Shown: piece after piece, positions 8,595 through 16,731 of the stretch | Numbering within the stretch: the first letter of the stretch is position 1 | Layout: each line of letters begins with the position of its first letter | Origin: Spongiibacteraceae bacterium UBA5047 | GTDB taxonomy: Bacteria; Pseudomonadota; Gammaproteobacteria; Pseudomonadales; Spongiibacteraceae | NCBI GenBank assembly: GCA_002415025.1 | Contig: DIBR01000038.1 | Location: 7,025 to 71,024 of the forward strand | Direction of reading: 5' to 3' | DNA length: 64,000 nucleotides | Notes under the pieces: model-generated | The model's input: the letters and a program-made list of their open reading frames with translations, nothing else | Database searches by the model: none | Told to the model about the DNA's origin: nothing | Program-made: the position numbers and the translations under genes

Positions 8595-8941
8595 ATATCT
8601 TACTGATTATGATCCCCTTGTCCGTGTTGTTGATTGTCGGCGGAGTATTCGCCTTTTTTTGGGCCGTAAATAATGATCAATTTGATGACATGCAAAGTCC
8701 GGCTCATCAGCCTCTGGCTGACAAACCTGACCTTATTTCGAGTGGGCAGACGGAAATTGCCAATAAAAGCCCGGGGCAATCTTCTCCTTCGGCGGCAGAG
8801 CTAGTGGACACAGGAAGGATCATGGCTAATTCAGTTAATCATCAGATGAACCGCAATGCTGGCAGCGTAGCCGAGCGCAATGACCGGCGTCCATTTGAGG
8901 TGAGCAAAAAACGTGTAGTGCCCACGGGCTTGTCCCATTAG
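8591..8941 (+). CDS. ccoS: cbb3 oxidase maturation protein CcoS with a long C-terminal tail
   Basis: The first 45 residues are a standard CcoS: MNILLIMIPLSVLLIVGG helix, then FFWAVNNDQFDDMQSPAH. CcoS is needed to insert haem and copper into CcoN. Normal family members stop at about 50-70 residues; this frame continues to 116 with a low-complexity polar tail, and its last 111 bases lie antisense to the end of nhaD. The start overlaps ccoI (ATGA). The tail may be a real extension or read-through created by loss of the original stop. Confidence 0.85.
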   Translation: MNILLIMIPLSVLLIVGGVFAFFWAVNNDQFDDMQSPAHQPLADKPDLISSGQTEIANKSPGQSSPSAAELVDTGRIMANSVNHQMNRNAGSVAERNDRRPFEVSKKRVVPTGLSH

Positions 8942-10222
8942 AGCAACGCCAGCAGCTGAACCGATCGATAGCAGGCTACCGCCGACACCCGCGGTCAAGG
9001 TAACGAGCAACCATTGCACTTTCGGCATATCCGGCTCCATCGAGAGTACCGCGAACATGACCGGGATATTGTCGACAATTGCTGACATAACGCCGACCAA
9101 AATATTGGCAGCAGTAGGCCCGAGTTCGCCGTAGAAAATTCCGGACGCCAGACTGAGGTAGCCTATAAACCCCAATCCGCCGACGGCTAGAATTACGCCG
9201 TAGAAGAAAAATAAGGTATCCCATTCGGCACCTGCGATAGAACGAAATATATCGAACTCTTCTTCTTCGGCTCCGGAAGATGGTGGGTTGTCGACGCGAT
9301 TGGCCCATGACCGCTGCCGCATGCGTATATAAAAAGCGAAAAACTTAAGATAGGCGAGACCGGTCATCATTCCGAATACTGGCGGAAGATGTAAGAAGTT
9401 GTGAAAGCTCACGGCTGTTGCGATCGTACACAAGAACAGTACAACTATTGTGATCGCGCCGTGCTTGAGCAACTGATCCTGGCTTTCTCCGCCGCTCGGC
9501 GCGCCTTGAGGGACGGCAAATTGCATTAGCAGCGCCGGCACTAGAAAGTTAACGGCGCTTGGCAGGAATAAGGCGAAAAACTCATGGAAGTCGAGCACAC
9601 CCTTTTGCCATACCATAAGCGTAGTGATGTCTCCGAATGGACTGAAAGCGCCCCCAGCATTCGCGCCGACTACAATATTGATACAGCAGATTGCAACGAA
9701 CTTGGGCTGGTCAGCCCCGACCGCCATGACTACGGCACACATAATCAGCGCGGTTGTAAGATTGTCGGCAATTGGGGAAATGAAAAATGCTAGCCCCCCC
9801 GTCCACCAGAACACGGCTCGATAGCTTAATCCTCTTGCGACCAACCAGCCGCGGAGTGCATCAAAAACACCTCGGTCGAGCATGGCATTGATATACGTCA
9901 TCGCTACCAGCAAAAAGAAGAACAGCTCTGCATACTCCAGGAAGTTGTGCCGAATGCCTTCCGTCGCCGCGTGGGTGAGGCCAGCTTGATTGCAGGCGAT
10001 AGCGATCAAGATCCAGATCAACCCGGCGGCGAGAAGCACCGGTTTAGACTTTCGCAGGTGTAACTTCTCTTCGAGTATCACTAGGGCATAGGCCGCCACA
10101 AAAATGGCCAACGAAAGCCAGCCAACCCAGCTATCAGTCAATTGTAAGTGATGTACGCTGTCTTCGGCTGCGATCGCAGGCATGGCGAAGACCAGCAGCA
10201 GGGCGCTCAGAAATAGGGTCAT
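8831..10222 (-). CDS. nhaD: NhaD-type Na+/H+ antiporter
   Basis: 463 residues, signal-like first helix (residues 1-18, ending AIAAED), then about 12 membrane helices of the ion transporter superfamily. The motifs ISPIADNLTTALIM and VVGANAGGAFSPFGDITTLMVWQKG are characteristic of NhaD; the second half repeats the pattern in AIVDNIPVMFAVL and GGSLLSIGSAAGVALMG. It exchanges sodium or lithium for protons, which is common in marine and haloalkaliphilic bacteria. It converges on ccoS with a 111-base overlap. Its promoter must lie in the interval shared with the hemerythrin gene, which contains an FNR-like site. Confidence 0.9.
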   Translation of the reverse strand: MTLFLSALLLVFAMPAIAAEDSVHHLQLTDSWVGWLSLAIFVAAYALVILEEKLHLRKSKPVLLAAGLIWILIAIACNQAGLTHAATEGIRHNFLEYAELFFFLLVAMTYINAMLDRGVFDALRGWLVARGLSYRAVFWWTGGLAFFISPIADNLTTALIMCAVVMAVGADQPKFVAICCINIVVGANAGGAFSPFGDITTLMVWQKGVLDFHEFFALFLPSAVNFLVPALLMQFAVPQGAPSGGESQDQLLKHGAITIVVLFLCTIATAVSFHNFLHLPPVFGMMTGLAYLKFFAFYIRMRQRSWANRVDNPPSSGAEEEEFDIFRSIAGAEWDTLFFFYGVILAVGGLGFIGYLSLASGIFYGELGPTAANILVGVMSAIVDNIPVMFAVLSMEPDMPKVQWLLVTLTAGVGGSLLSIGSAAGVALMGQARGHYTFFAHLKWTPVIALGYAASIAVHLMIN

Positions 10223-10405
10223 TAATAAAAATCTCCGATTGATGCCAAGGCTGGCCTGAAAAATCCACTATATGCCGTTTCTAAACTCACCGGAAGGACC
10301 ATCACTTGCTCCACAGCGGTAGTCAACTACCGGGGTGCGGTTGATACACGTCAGATTTTTTGTGAGTAATGCTTGATCATGTCGGTGCTAGTGATTTTGA
10401 CTTTA

Positions 10406-10419
10406 TTGACCTATATCAA
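10406..10419. promoter_or_regulatory. Near-perfect FNR/ANR box between nhaD and the hemerythrin gene
   Basis: TTGACCTATATCAA differs from TTGAT-N4-ATCAA at one position. It lies about 200 bases before the hemerythrin start and about 185 before nhaD, so it could serve either. A weaker relative, TTGATACACGTCAG, is at 10341-10354. Otherwise the 394-base interval between the two genes shows no open frame of note. Confidence 0.55.
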
Positions 10420-10616
10420 AGCCTGCGAGGCACTTCCACGCTACGGTTGTGACCATTCGCTTAGTGGGAATATTAAAGTGCGCACCATGCTTTACTGATG
10501 TCAGCGCCGTTTCACTCCTTGTTTTTACGGTGGGAATTGGTTTGCGTAGCTGCACAGTTTACGTCTTTGTGAGCCAGAAATTTAATCATTGATTAGAACC
10601 CTCCGGGAGAGATGCT

Positions 10617-11525
10617 ATGGCCAGCGCCAATAGAAAAAAGCCCGACGAAAACCGAAAGAAAGTGATGCAGCGCTTGCATGACGAGCATGCCTATATCGGA
10701 AGCTTGCGCAAGGCCATGGCCGCAGAGGTTGCCAAACTGAGGCGTCGCGGGGATCCGGATCTTGTGATTCTTAGAGATATGATGCGTTACTTAATGGAGT
10801 ATCCGGATGTTCACCACCACCCACTGGAAGATAAGATATTTGCAAAGTTAGTCAAACACAGTGGTGGAGTGCGTGCAGTCGTCCTCGAACTGTTGGCCGA
10901 ACATAAAGATCTAGCCAAAGAGAGTCAATATCTTTATCACAAACTGGATGCCTTGGTGCTTGGTGATGATAAGTTGCAAAAGAACCTGTTGCGCGCAAGG
11001 CTAACGGAATTTATGGAACTGTATGACGCGCACGTGCGATGTGAAGAGACCGTTGTTTTCCCGGCCGCTGAGAAATTTCTAAGCAGCGGCGACTGGCGCG
11101 AAATTGCTGATAGGCTGCCATCGATAGATGACTCCGTTTTCGGTATGAGCGGCAGTGAGCAGTACGCCAGATTGCGCCGACGAGTTGCCGAAAGAGTGGA
11201 CGCCGCGATGATGGATGTCGCCATTTCAGAAACGCTGGGAGTGTATGCGTTGCTAGGTGCAATTGGCGCCTTTTATGAAGGAGCAGAAGAATTGAAAGCA
11301 TTCAATAGCCAACAGTTTAGCGACGTCAAGCAGGCCAATTACACCTTGTTCAGAGATTCCGATTCTTTGTCCGAAGCGCTGAGCAAGGTGGCAAAGGTGA
11401 ATGGCCGTCTGATAGGAAAAGGCTGGTCGCAACGACTCAATATTATTAGCAAAACCGCGCGGGCAGTTTATCTGCCGTTTTCGGAGAATTTTCGCATGAT
11501 TATCACATCCAGATCCGGTGGCTAA
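10617..11525 (+). CDS. Hemerythrin-domain protein with an extra C-terminal helical domain
   Basis: 302 residues. Residues 15-165 form an HHE-type hemerythrin bundle with the expected iron ligands: LHDEHAYIG, YPDVHHHPLED, LLAEHKDL and YDAHVRCEETVVFP. It probably binds oxygen or NO at a di-iron centre in the cytosol. The remaining 130 residues are helical and not recognised. GGGAGAG precedes the ATG. An FNR-like site upstream and neighbouring NO-related genes (norR, nnrS, sirB2) suggest a role in NO or oxygen handling. A second, decayed hemerythrin gene lies close by. Confidence 0.85.
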   Translation: MASANRKKPDENRKKVMQRLHDEHAYIGSLRKAMAAEVAKLRRRGDPDLVILRDMMRYLMEYPDVHHHPLEDKIFAKLVKHSGGVRAVVLELLAEHKDLAKESQYLYHKLDALVLGDDKLQKNLLRARLTEFMELYDAHVRCEETVVFPAAEKFLSSGDWREIADRLPSIDDSVFGMSGSEQYARLRRRVAERVDAAMMDVAISETLGVYALLGAIGAFYEGAEELKAFNSQQFSDVKQANYTLFRDSDSLSEALSKVAKVNGRLIGKGWSQRLNIISKTARAVYLPFSENFRMIITSRSGG

Positions 11526-11618
11526 ATAATGCACAAGTTCAGTCATCTGGCTTGTCGACACACCCGTTAATTTTTGGCAGTTAGAGCCAGACTTACGCCG
11601 GCGCTAATGCACCTAAGG

Positions 11619-12011
11619 TTACCGCGCAAATACTCCCAGCGGATGATGAGTAAGGGCGATAGAAATAATGAATAAATATGTTACTAGGGCTGTGACAAAA
11701 TAAACGGCACGCTGCCCTCGAGTGCGGCCACGGCGCAGAGCGAAGAAGCCTAGCCCGATATAGACCACAAGCATTACCAGTTTCACGCTGAGCCAATCAT
11801 GGCTGCCTGGGTACTGTTGGGTAATTTGCATTAATAGCAGTCCGGCGGTGAGCAGTGTGGTGTCGATTAAATAGGATAGCCACTTCAGCGCTACATGGCC
11901 GCTCAACCCCGAACCGGCCAACATCAACAATCCCCGTAGGGTAAACACCCCGCCTGAGATCAATACGCAACCGATGTGTAGTAGTTTTATGTGTGGGTAA
12001 AACTCAATCAC
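11619..12011 (-). CDS. SirB2-family membrane protein
   Basis: About 130 residues with four membrane helices. The start IEFYPHIKLLHIGCVLISGGVFTLRG and the end GFFALRRGRTRGQRAVYF fit the SirB2 family, whose members are small inner-membrane proteins of unknown biochemical role often found near haem or denitrification genes. The GTG at 12011 was chosen because family members start at this point; a TTG at 12032 would add seven residues. The start lies inside the broken end of the upstream hemerythrin gene, which suggests a deletion joined the two. A fragment of the same gene family occurs at 21430-21590. Confidence 0.7.
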   Translation of the reverse strand: MIEFYPHIKLLHIGCVLISGGVFTLRGLLMLAGSGLSGHVALKWLSYLIDTTLLTAGLLLMQITQQYPGSHDWLSVKLVMLVVYIGLGFFALRRGRTRGQRAVYFVTALVTYLFIISIALTHHPLGVFAR

Positions 12012-12407
12012 GGCGGACCAACGTTTGAACAAGGGTAGCAGTCTCGAATGAGTGTTTGATCTGTCGCGATTTTCCCTCGCAAAGTATCCTCGAAACGTCG
12101 GCGAAAATCCTGAGACTGTTCCTCCATGAGTTCGTTCTCATGCATCAATCGCGCGATATCTGATGAGCTGGGAATATCCATCGTTAGCAGGCGATTAAAT
12201 GCAACGTCTTCGATGGGGTGGTGCCAGCGTTCCGGATAAGCTTGAAGGTAAGTGAAAAGATCTATGATACGAGAGAAGTTCTTCGGAGCGGAATGCTTGC
12301 CCGCTAGGTGACGCTTCAAGACTCGATCTATTTATGCCATCGCGCGGACAAAACATTTGTGGTCGCTTTTTTTTCAAGCGCACAATCACTTCATTCATAA
12401 CAGACAT
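12008..12407 (-). pseudogene. Decayed hemerythrin (HHE) gene
   Basis: Reading from an ATG at 12407, the sequence starts as an HHE protein, shifts frame at a run of eight A residues (seven would restore LKKSDHKCFVRAMA), meets an in-frame TAA shortly after, and then continues as RIIDLFTYLQAYPERWHHPIEDVAFNRLL, the iron-binding core. The C-terminal helix with the last His and Glu ligands is missing; the frame runs into the sirB2 start instead. Three separate lesions make a functional product unlikely. Confidence 0.75.
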
Positions 12408-12453
12408 CCTTTATCGAGGTGTAAATGATAGAGGCCGATGGCTAATAGTCTCA

Positions 12454-12467
12454 TTGACCTGGGTCAG
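12454..12467. promoter_or_regulatory. Weak FNR/DNR-like palindrome
   Basis: TTGACCTGGGTCAG keeps the TTGAC...GTCAG dyad but misses the consensus at three positions. It stands about 60 bases before a perfect FNR box in the same promoter region and may act as a second or NO-specific (DNR-type) site. Confidence 0.35.
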
Positions 12468-12514
12468 TGTAGTCGACGTTACAATCGCGTATTTCCTTAA
12501 ATATCTAATCCTTG

Positions 12515-12528
12515 TTGATGCAGATCAA
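12515..12528. promoter_or_regulatory. Perfect FNR/ANR box before the 35-residue peptide gene
   Basis: TTGATGCAGATCAA is an exact match to TTGAT-N4-ATCAA. Its centre lies about 60 bases before the ATG at 12581, a spacing that fits FNR activation from about -41.5 with a short leader. Confidence 0.7.
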
Positions 12529-12580
12529 TATCTGTCGCCGGATTTTTCGTTATTCTTATTTCAAGGTAAGGAGAAAAACC

Positions 12581-12688
12581 ATGTCTGAGCAAAGTGATAC
12601 TGAAACAACAAAGCGGCTGGTGATAACGGTTGGCGCACTGGTTCTAGTTGCTGTTACGCTGGTCGCTATCTCGCTGTTAGTGGCGTAA
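12581..12688 (+). CDS. 35-residue single-span membrane peptide under an FNR box
   Basis: Starts MSEQSDTETTKRL, followed by a hydrophobic helix of about 20 residues rich in Val, Leu and Ala, ending at TAA. The gene is well formed: GGTAAGGAGAAAAACC before the ATG gives a strong ribosome site at good spacing, and a perfect FNR box lies just upstream. It would be missed by most gene finders. The polar N-terminus and single span recall small subunits that stabilise respiratory or transport complexes. The partner is unknown. The PdxH-like gene follows after 33 bases and may be cotranscribed. Confidence 0.6.
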   Translation: MSEQSDTETTKRLVITVGALVLVAVTLVAISLLVA

Positions 12689-12721
12689 AGGTCAGGCAAA
12701 CTCAAAAGGAAGCGTTCTACA

Positions 12722-13318
12722 GTGGACGACCCTGTATATAAAGCAGCACTCGCTAGACTAGTGGCTTTACTGGATGAGGCTCGCCTGCGAGGCCTTCCGA
12801 ATTTCGACTGTGCGGCATTGGCCACCTGCAGTAGTGACGCCCGGCCTTCCGTTCGAATGATTAATGTTTTTGTACCGCAAAACGATGGCGCAGTGATGTT
12901 TTTTGCAAATCGGCTGAGCGGGAAGGGTTGCCAGTTAACAGGCAACCCTCGAGCGGCACTTTGCTTTTACTGGTCAGAGTTGCAGGAGCAGGTGATTGTC
13001 GAAGGAAACGTGAAAGAGGCGTCCGAGGCAGAGTCTGATCGGCTGTGGGGCCGACGCACACGAGAGAGTCAATTAGCGGCGTGGGCGGCCCCACAAGGGG
13101 AAACCGTTGCAGAGAGAGGTGCCGTTCGCCAGCATGTACAAAAATTCCGAAAACAATCGGGGTTTGACAGAGTGCCACGCCAAAGCGATTGGTACGCCTA
13201 CTCGCTGGAACCGGATAGAATTGAGTTCTGGCCCTCGGGCTGGCATCGGGCTAAAGAACGGGTGCGTTTTGTCGCAGGTGAGGCTGGGCGGTGGAGTAGC
13301 GAAATGGTAAGCCCGTGA
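12722..13318 (+). CDS. PdxH-like pyridoxamine 5'-phosphate oxidase family flavoprotein
   Basis: 198 residues from a GTG. It follows PdxH: ALATCSSDARPSVRMINVFVPQNDGAVMFFANRLSGKGCQLTGNPRAALCFYW (split-barrel FMN site), then EGNVKEASEAESDRLW and RPRESQLAAWA-like segments, and the C-terminal dimerisation motif RIEFWPSGWHR. PdxH oxidises pyridoxamine/pyridoxine phosphate to pyridoxal phosphate using FMN and oxygen. It is slightly shorter than enterobacterial PdxH. Its place behind an FNR-controlled peptide gene is unusual for a housekeeping vitamin B6 gene, so it may be a second copy with another substrate. Confidence 0.8.
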   Translation: MDDPVYKAALARLVALLDEARLRGLPNFDCAALATCSSDARPSVRMINVFVPQNDGAVMFFANRLSGKGCQLTGNPRAALCFYWSELQEQVIVEGNVKEASEAESDRLWGRRTRESQLAAWAAPQGETVAERGAVRQHVQKFRKQSGFDRVPRQSDWYAYSLEPDRIEFWPSGWHRAKERVRFVAGEAGRWSSEMVSP

Positions 13319-13365
13319 GTACTTGCACCATTATTTGATCGAGAGGTCCATACAGTGCGAGCTTA

Positions 13366-14514
13366 TTATCCTGGCTTACCATCGACTCTGAGGCTCCAAA
13401 GGATAGGTGAATAGCTGTATAGAAAAATCGAAAAAGCCAATACCCAGGCGGTAGCTGTTGCAGAGATTCCCCACTGCCAGGGAATAACGGCGAAGACAGT
13501 CAATAATCTAATAAAAGTTGCCAATTGAACTGACGCGTATGCAAGCACGATTCTCTTAGAGATGATTAGAGGCCGCCCTGTGTGACCTAATGCTACGCGC
13601 GTCATAACACCCAGAATCAGTCCGCCCATCGCACCAATTCCTAAAGCATGCTGCCACGCTGCTGCGGGCCATCCAAAGATATGGTGCCCCGCTAAAATGA
13701 ACAACGCTATGGGAATCCAGAGTAGAGATAGATGCAGAATCCAAAGTAAGGGTTCGCGTAGCACCAGCCACCCTCGCCACAAAAGTATTCTGGTTAGTGC
13801 AATTGCCGCGGTGGAACAAGCGGCAACGGGCACTAAATTCTGAAAATTGAAAACGGCTATTGCTAGTAGAAATAGAGCAATCAGCAGCAAAATCTCAAGA
13901 GCCCAAATGGTCCTGACCAGACTGCTATCCAAGCCATGAGTGCGTAGCCAATTGGCTGTAAATGCCGGTGTGATACGCCCGCCTACAATTAGCATCAGGG
14001 CTGCTGCGAGGATCAAGGCACTGTTCCTGTATTCAGGGCCATCTGCGCTGAGACTGCCTATTTGCGTTAACCAAAGTAGTAGTATCACGACTAGGATAAC
14101 TAACTGACGAAATTGTCTTGCGCGAATGATGCGAATGCCAGCATCAAGGGCGACCAGCGGTAGAAAGGCGAGATTGGTGATAGTGGCCCACATGGCGATA
14201 TCCGTCCCGCCCCACGTGGAGGCCAATCGCCCAGCCAGCCAGATTGACCACAATACAAATAAAGGAATGCCATGCAGCCTGTTTGTGCCTGTCCAAACGC
14301 ATACCGCAGTGAGTAGAAAACCCGCGATTGCGGGGTTGAGTAATCCAAACAGTATTTCGTGGCGATGCCATTGCAATGGTGGGTAGGCTAACGGAAACGA
14401 CAGCACTCCAGTTACCTGCAAAGTCCAGATAACGACCACCAGGACGGACCATATTGCTACAGATAGGAAAAATATCCGAAATGGATATGCGAACAATACT
14501 CTTATGGGGCTCAT
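13366..14514 (-). CDS. nnrS: NnrS-family haem-copper membrane protein
   Basis: 382 residues, about 12 membrane helices. The start (FAYPFRIFFLSVAIWSVLVV) and WHRHEILFGLLNPAIAGFLLTAVCVWTGT are diagnostic of NnrS, as are HALGIGAMGGLILGVMTRVALGHTGR near 290-320. Family members are associated with protection against nitrosative stress and lie in NO or denitrification regulons. It is last in the NorR-linked operon, 94 bases after the multicopper oxidase gene. Confidence 0.9.
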   Translation of the reverse strand: MSPIRVLFAYPFRIFFLSVAIWSVLVVVIWTLQVTGVLSFPLAYPPLQWHRHEILFGLLNPAIAGFLLTAVCVWTGTNRLHGIPLFVLWSIWLAGRLASTWGGTDIAMWATITNLAFLPLVALDAGIRIIRARQFRQLVILVVILLLWLTQIGSLSADGPEYRNSALILAAALMLIVGGRITPAFTANWLRTHGLDSSLVRTIWALEILLLIALFLLAIAVFNFQNLVPVAACSTAAIALTRILLWRGWLVLREPLLWILHLSLLWIPIALFILAGHHIFGWPAAAWQHALGIGAMGGLILGVMTRVALGHTGRPLIISKRIVLAYASVQLATFIRLLTVFAVIPWQWGISATATAWVLAFSIFLYSYSPILWSLRVDGKPG

Positions 14515-14608
14515 TGGGGGGCGCTCAGATAAGGAGGTTAATTGATAGTGATTTTACCGCTCATCAGAATCTACTTCTCCAAAGTTATTGAGGCGCACAT
14601 TAAACCTG

Positions 14609-15643
14609 TTATCGACGCCGACGTTGACCTGCTGGTTCGGAGCCTTTAAAAGGGGCAATGTTGTGCAGGCCGTAAGGCTTTTTCATGGATTCACTCATAT
14701 AAAAATCAGGCTCGATTTTTTTGTCCTTCCAAACATACCAATCGTCACTCTCGATACTGTCATATTCAATTATCAACACGGCTCCGCCGGGGGTTTTGCC
14801 ATTGTTAGAAACGTGATGTTCATAGTGATCATGGGCTATCCATCTACCGGGATTGTCCATTTCTATAATTACATCGTAGCGCTCACCGGGGGCCATGTTG
14901 AGAACATCAACGGCATAGGGGTGCTCCAAAGGCAAGCCATCCTTGTGGGTGACCAGGGCATCGTGACCATGTGGGTGAAACGCTACTGGAATAGTCGCCG
15001 CCATTAATCGCAGGCGCAGAACATCGCCTTTTTTAACTCTTAGCGGTTGCGTCATGGGGAAGGATTTTCCGTTGATAGAAAAGTAACTGATGGGCTCATT
15101 CGGATGCCCGCCTTCGCCATAAGTATCTGCTACTTCGGGGTTCCACCCCGAAAACATAGCGACAGCGTCGATGGTGACTCGCTTTTCCAAATCGCTCGGG
15201 TTTTTGGGGGCGACTATAAACGGTCCCCACATGCCGCGTATGCCAACATGCTCAGGGACATTGACATGGCAGTGATACCAGAGGCTACCCACTTTTATTG
15301 CCTTAAACTTATAGGTGTAGCTATCACCAGGCTCTATCGCCTTTTGAGTGACGTCGGGCACGCCGTCTGAGTGCCAGGTATTCATCTGATATTGGCCGTG
15401 CCAGTGAACCGTATGATTCAATGTGGTGTTGTTCTGTACTACAACTTCAACATCGTCGCCTTCTTGTACGTGAAATAGCGGTCCGGGCACCTGCCCATTA
15501 AACGCCCACACTTTGGTTTTAAACCCCGGCGCCACCTCTAGGTCGACTTCTTCAATGGTCATTTCAAATTGACGCGTCTCGGCCTGCACGATAACTGCCA
15601 AGGCAGCTAAAACCAGACCTATTGCCCATGGTCGTAATGACAT
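14609..15643 (-). CDS. Two-domain periplasmic multicopper oxidase
   Basis: About 344 residues with a signal peptide (residues 1-22, ending VQAET). Domain 1 contains HTVHWHG near 80 and WYHCHVNVPEHVGIRGMWG near 123, which combines the HCH trinuclear-site motif with a type 1 copper set (Cys, His, Met). Domain 2 contains HPHGHD and the cluster IAHDHYEHH. This is a short two-domain multicopper oxidase or a close nitrite-reductase relative, not a three-domain laccase or CueO. Oxygen is the usual electron acceptor of the family. GGAGA fits the second ATG (15643) better than the first (15649). It lies 12 bases after a cytochrome c gene in the NorR-linked operon. The tail ends in RRRR. Confidence 0.8.
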   Translation of the reverse strand: MSLRPWAIGLVLAALAVIVQAETRQFEMTIEEVDLEVAPGFKTKVWAFNGQVPGPLFHVQEGDDVEVVVQNNTTLNHTVHWHGQYQMNTWHSDGVPDVTQKAIEPGDSYTYKFKAIKVGSLWYHCHVNVPEHVGIRGMWGPFIVAPKNPSDLEKRVTIDAVAMFSGWNPEVADTYGEGGHPNEPISYFSINGKSFPMTQPLRVKKGDVLRLRLMAATIPVAFHPHGHDALVTHKDGLPLEHPYAVDVLNMAPGERYDVIIEMDNPGRWIAHDHYEHHVSNNGKTPGGAVLIIEYDSIESDDWYVWKDKKIEPDFYMSESMKKPYGLHNIAPFKGSEPAGQRRRR

Positions 15644-15655
15644 TTTCATTCTCCG

Positions 15656-16012
15656 CTATTTGTTACAGCACAGTTCACGTAAATACGCCACGAGGTTTGC
15701 AACTTGCTGATCATTCAAGTTTCCCTCCCAGGCAGGCATTAGTACGGATTTATTGACGGCTTTTCCGCCGTGTTTTATAGCCTTGGTGAGTTCAGCATCA
15801 GTACGCGCAGACATTTCGCTCGTGTCTGTATGATCGCGTGGCAATACCGCCATATCCGGAATGTTGACTCCCTTTCCGTCCCCTGTGACTCCATGACATT
15901 GAGTGCAATAATTCCGGTACAGGGCTTTACCCTCGGATGCATCTCCATCCGCATAGGAAAGGTGGACAGTTGCCAGGCCAGCCAAAACAACGATAAATTT
16001 GGCAGTCTTCAT
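15656..16012 (-). CDS. Small periplasmic monohaem cytochrome c
   Basis: 118 residues: signal peptide (about 1-21), haem motif CTQCHG near 36, and axial Met in LMPAWEG near 92. This is a class I cytochrome c resembling the cytochrome c55x and CccA groups that feed periplasmic reductases. Two extra cysteines (LCCNK) close the protein. The start overlaps the upstream cytochrome gene by 4 bases (ATGA). It probably shuttles electrons to the nitrite reductase or multicopper oxidase of the same operon. Confidence 0.85.
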   Translation of the reverse strand: MKTAKFIVVLAGLATVHLSYADGDASEGKALYRNYCTQCHGVTGDGKGVNIPDMAVLPRDHTDTSEMSARTDAELTKAIKHGGKAVNKSVLMPAWEGNLNDQQVANLVAYLRELCCNK

Positions 16013-16704
16013 TCTTCGTCCTCCCCGTTAACTTTGAGGTAGTCGGCCAACTTTTTAACTACAGCGGGGTTTAGCTCTACATGCGGCATTAAGGTATGGG
16101 CGTCCCAGGCGGCAGGGTTACTGATAAATGAGAATATAAATTTTGGCTGCAGCCTGTCCCAGGCGGTATACAGCTCTGGTCCTGAGACTCCGCCGAAATC
16201 AGGGGCGTCACGATGGCAGGCATCGCAACCTCTAAACTTTCCGAAGTTCAGATTTCCCATTTTCCAGGATATGGAGCCTGGCGCGTATTCAATTTCATCA
16301 AGTCTGGCTGTATATGGCGTTAAAGACATTAAGTAGTCTGCCGCCCGCACGGCTTCCTGCTGTGTGAAATCGGGGTGTTGCTGCAGGCTGGTTTCATCAA
16401 CAATATCGCCATCGGGCCCGGATACAACATGCGCAGGTGGAAAATAGCCCGCAGGGCGAATACGATCCGGCTTTTGAAGCCAGCTGACTAACCAGTCACG
16501 CCGAAACTTATTGCCAGCATAGAAAAGTGGGGGAGCCTTACGGTTAGCTCGCTCGTCTACCGGCTTTTGATCGTAGAGCGGATCCTGGAGAGCGTGGCAA
16601 CCTCCGCATGTTGCCGCCGTCCAGGCCAACGCATCTGCACCAAAGGTTTGGACCGAAACACCGCATAGATACAAGGCAATGCTTAGTATGAAGCGAAATT
16701 TCAT
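16009..16704 (-). CDS. Periplasmic dihaem cytochrome c
   Basis: About 231 residues with a signal peptide (MKFRFILSIALYLCGVS...) and two haem motifs, TCGGCHAL near 33 and GCDACHRD near 160. Methionines in TLMPHVEL and elsewhere may be axial ligands. The ATG at 16704 follows CTGGAGAATACTTG; an upstream ATG at 16731 has no good ribosome site. The spacing of two widely separated haems in one chain resembles dihaem electron carriers rather than cytochrome c peroxidase. It lies directly after the nitrite reductase gene and is probably its electron donor or a partner of the multicopper oxidase. Confidence 0.82.
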   Translation of the reverse strand: MKFRFILSIALYLCGVSVQTFGADALAWTAATCGGCHALQDPLYDQKPVDERANRKAPPLFYAGNKFRRDWLVSWLQKPDRIRPAGYFPPAHVVSGPDGDIVDETSLQQHPDFTQQEAVRAADYLMSLTPYTARLDEIEYAPGSISWKMGNLNFGKFRGCDACHRDAPDFGGVSGPELYTAWDRLQPKFIFSFISNPAAWDAHTLMPHVELNPAVVKKLADYLKVNGEDEE

Positions 16705-16731
16705 CAAGTATTCTCCAGGATATCGACGCAT

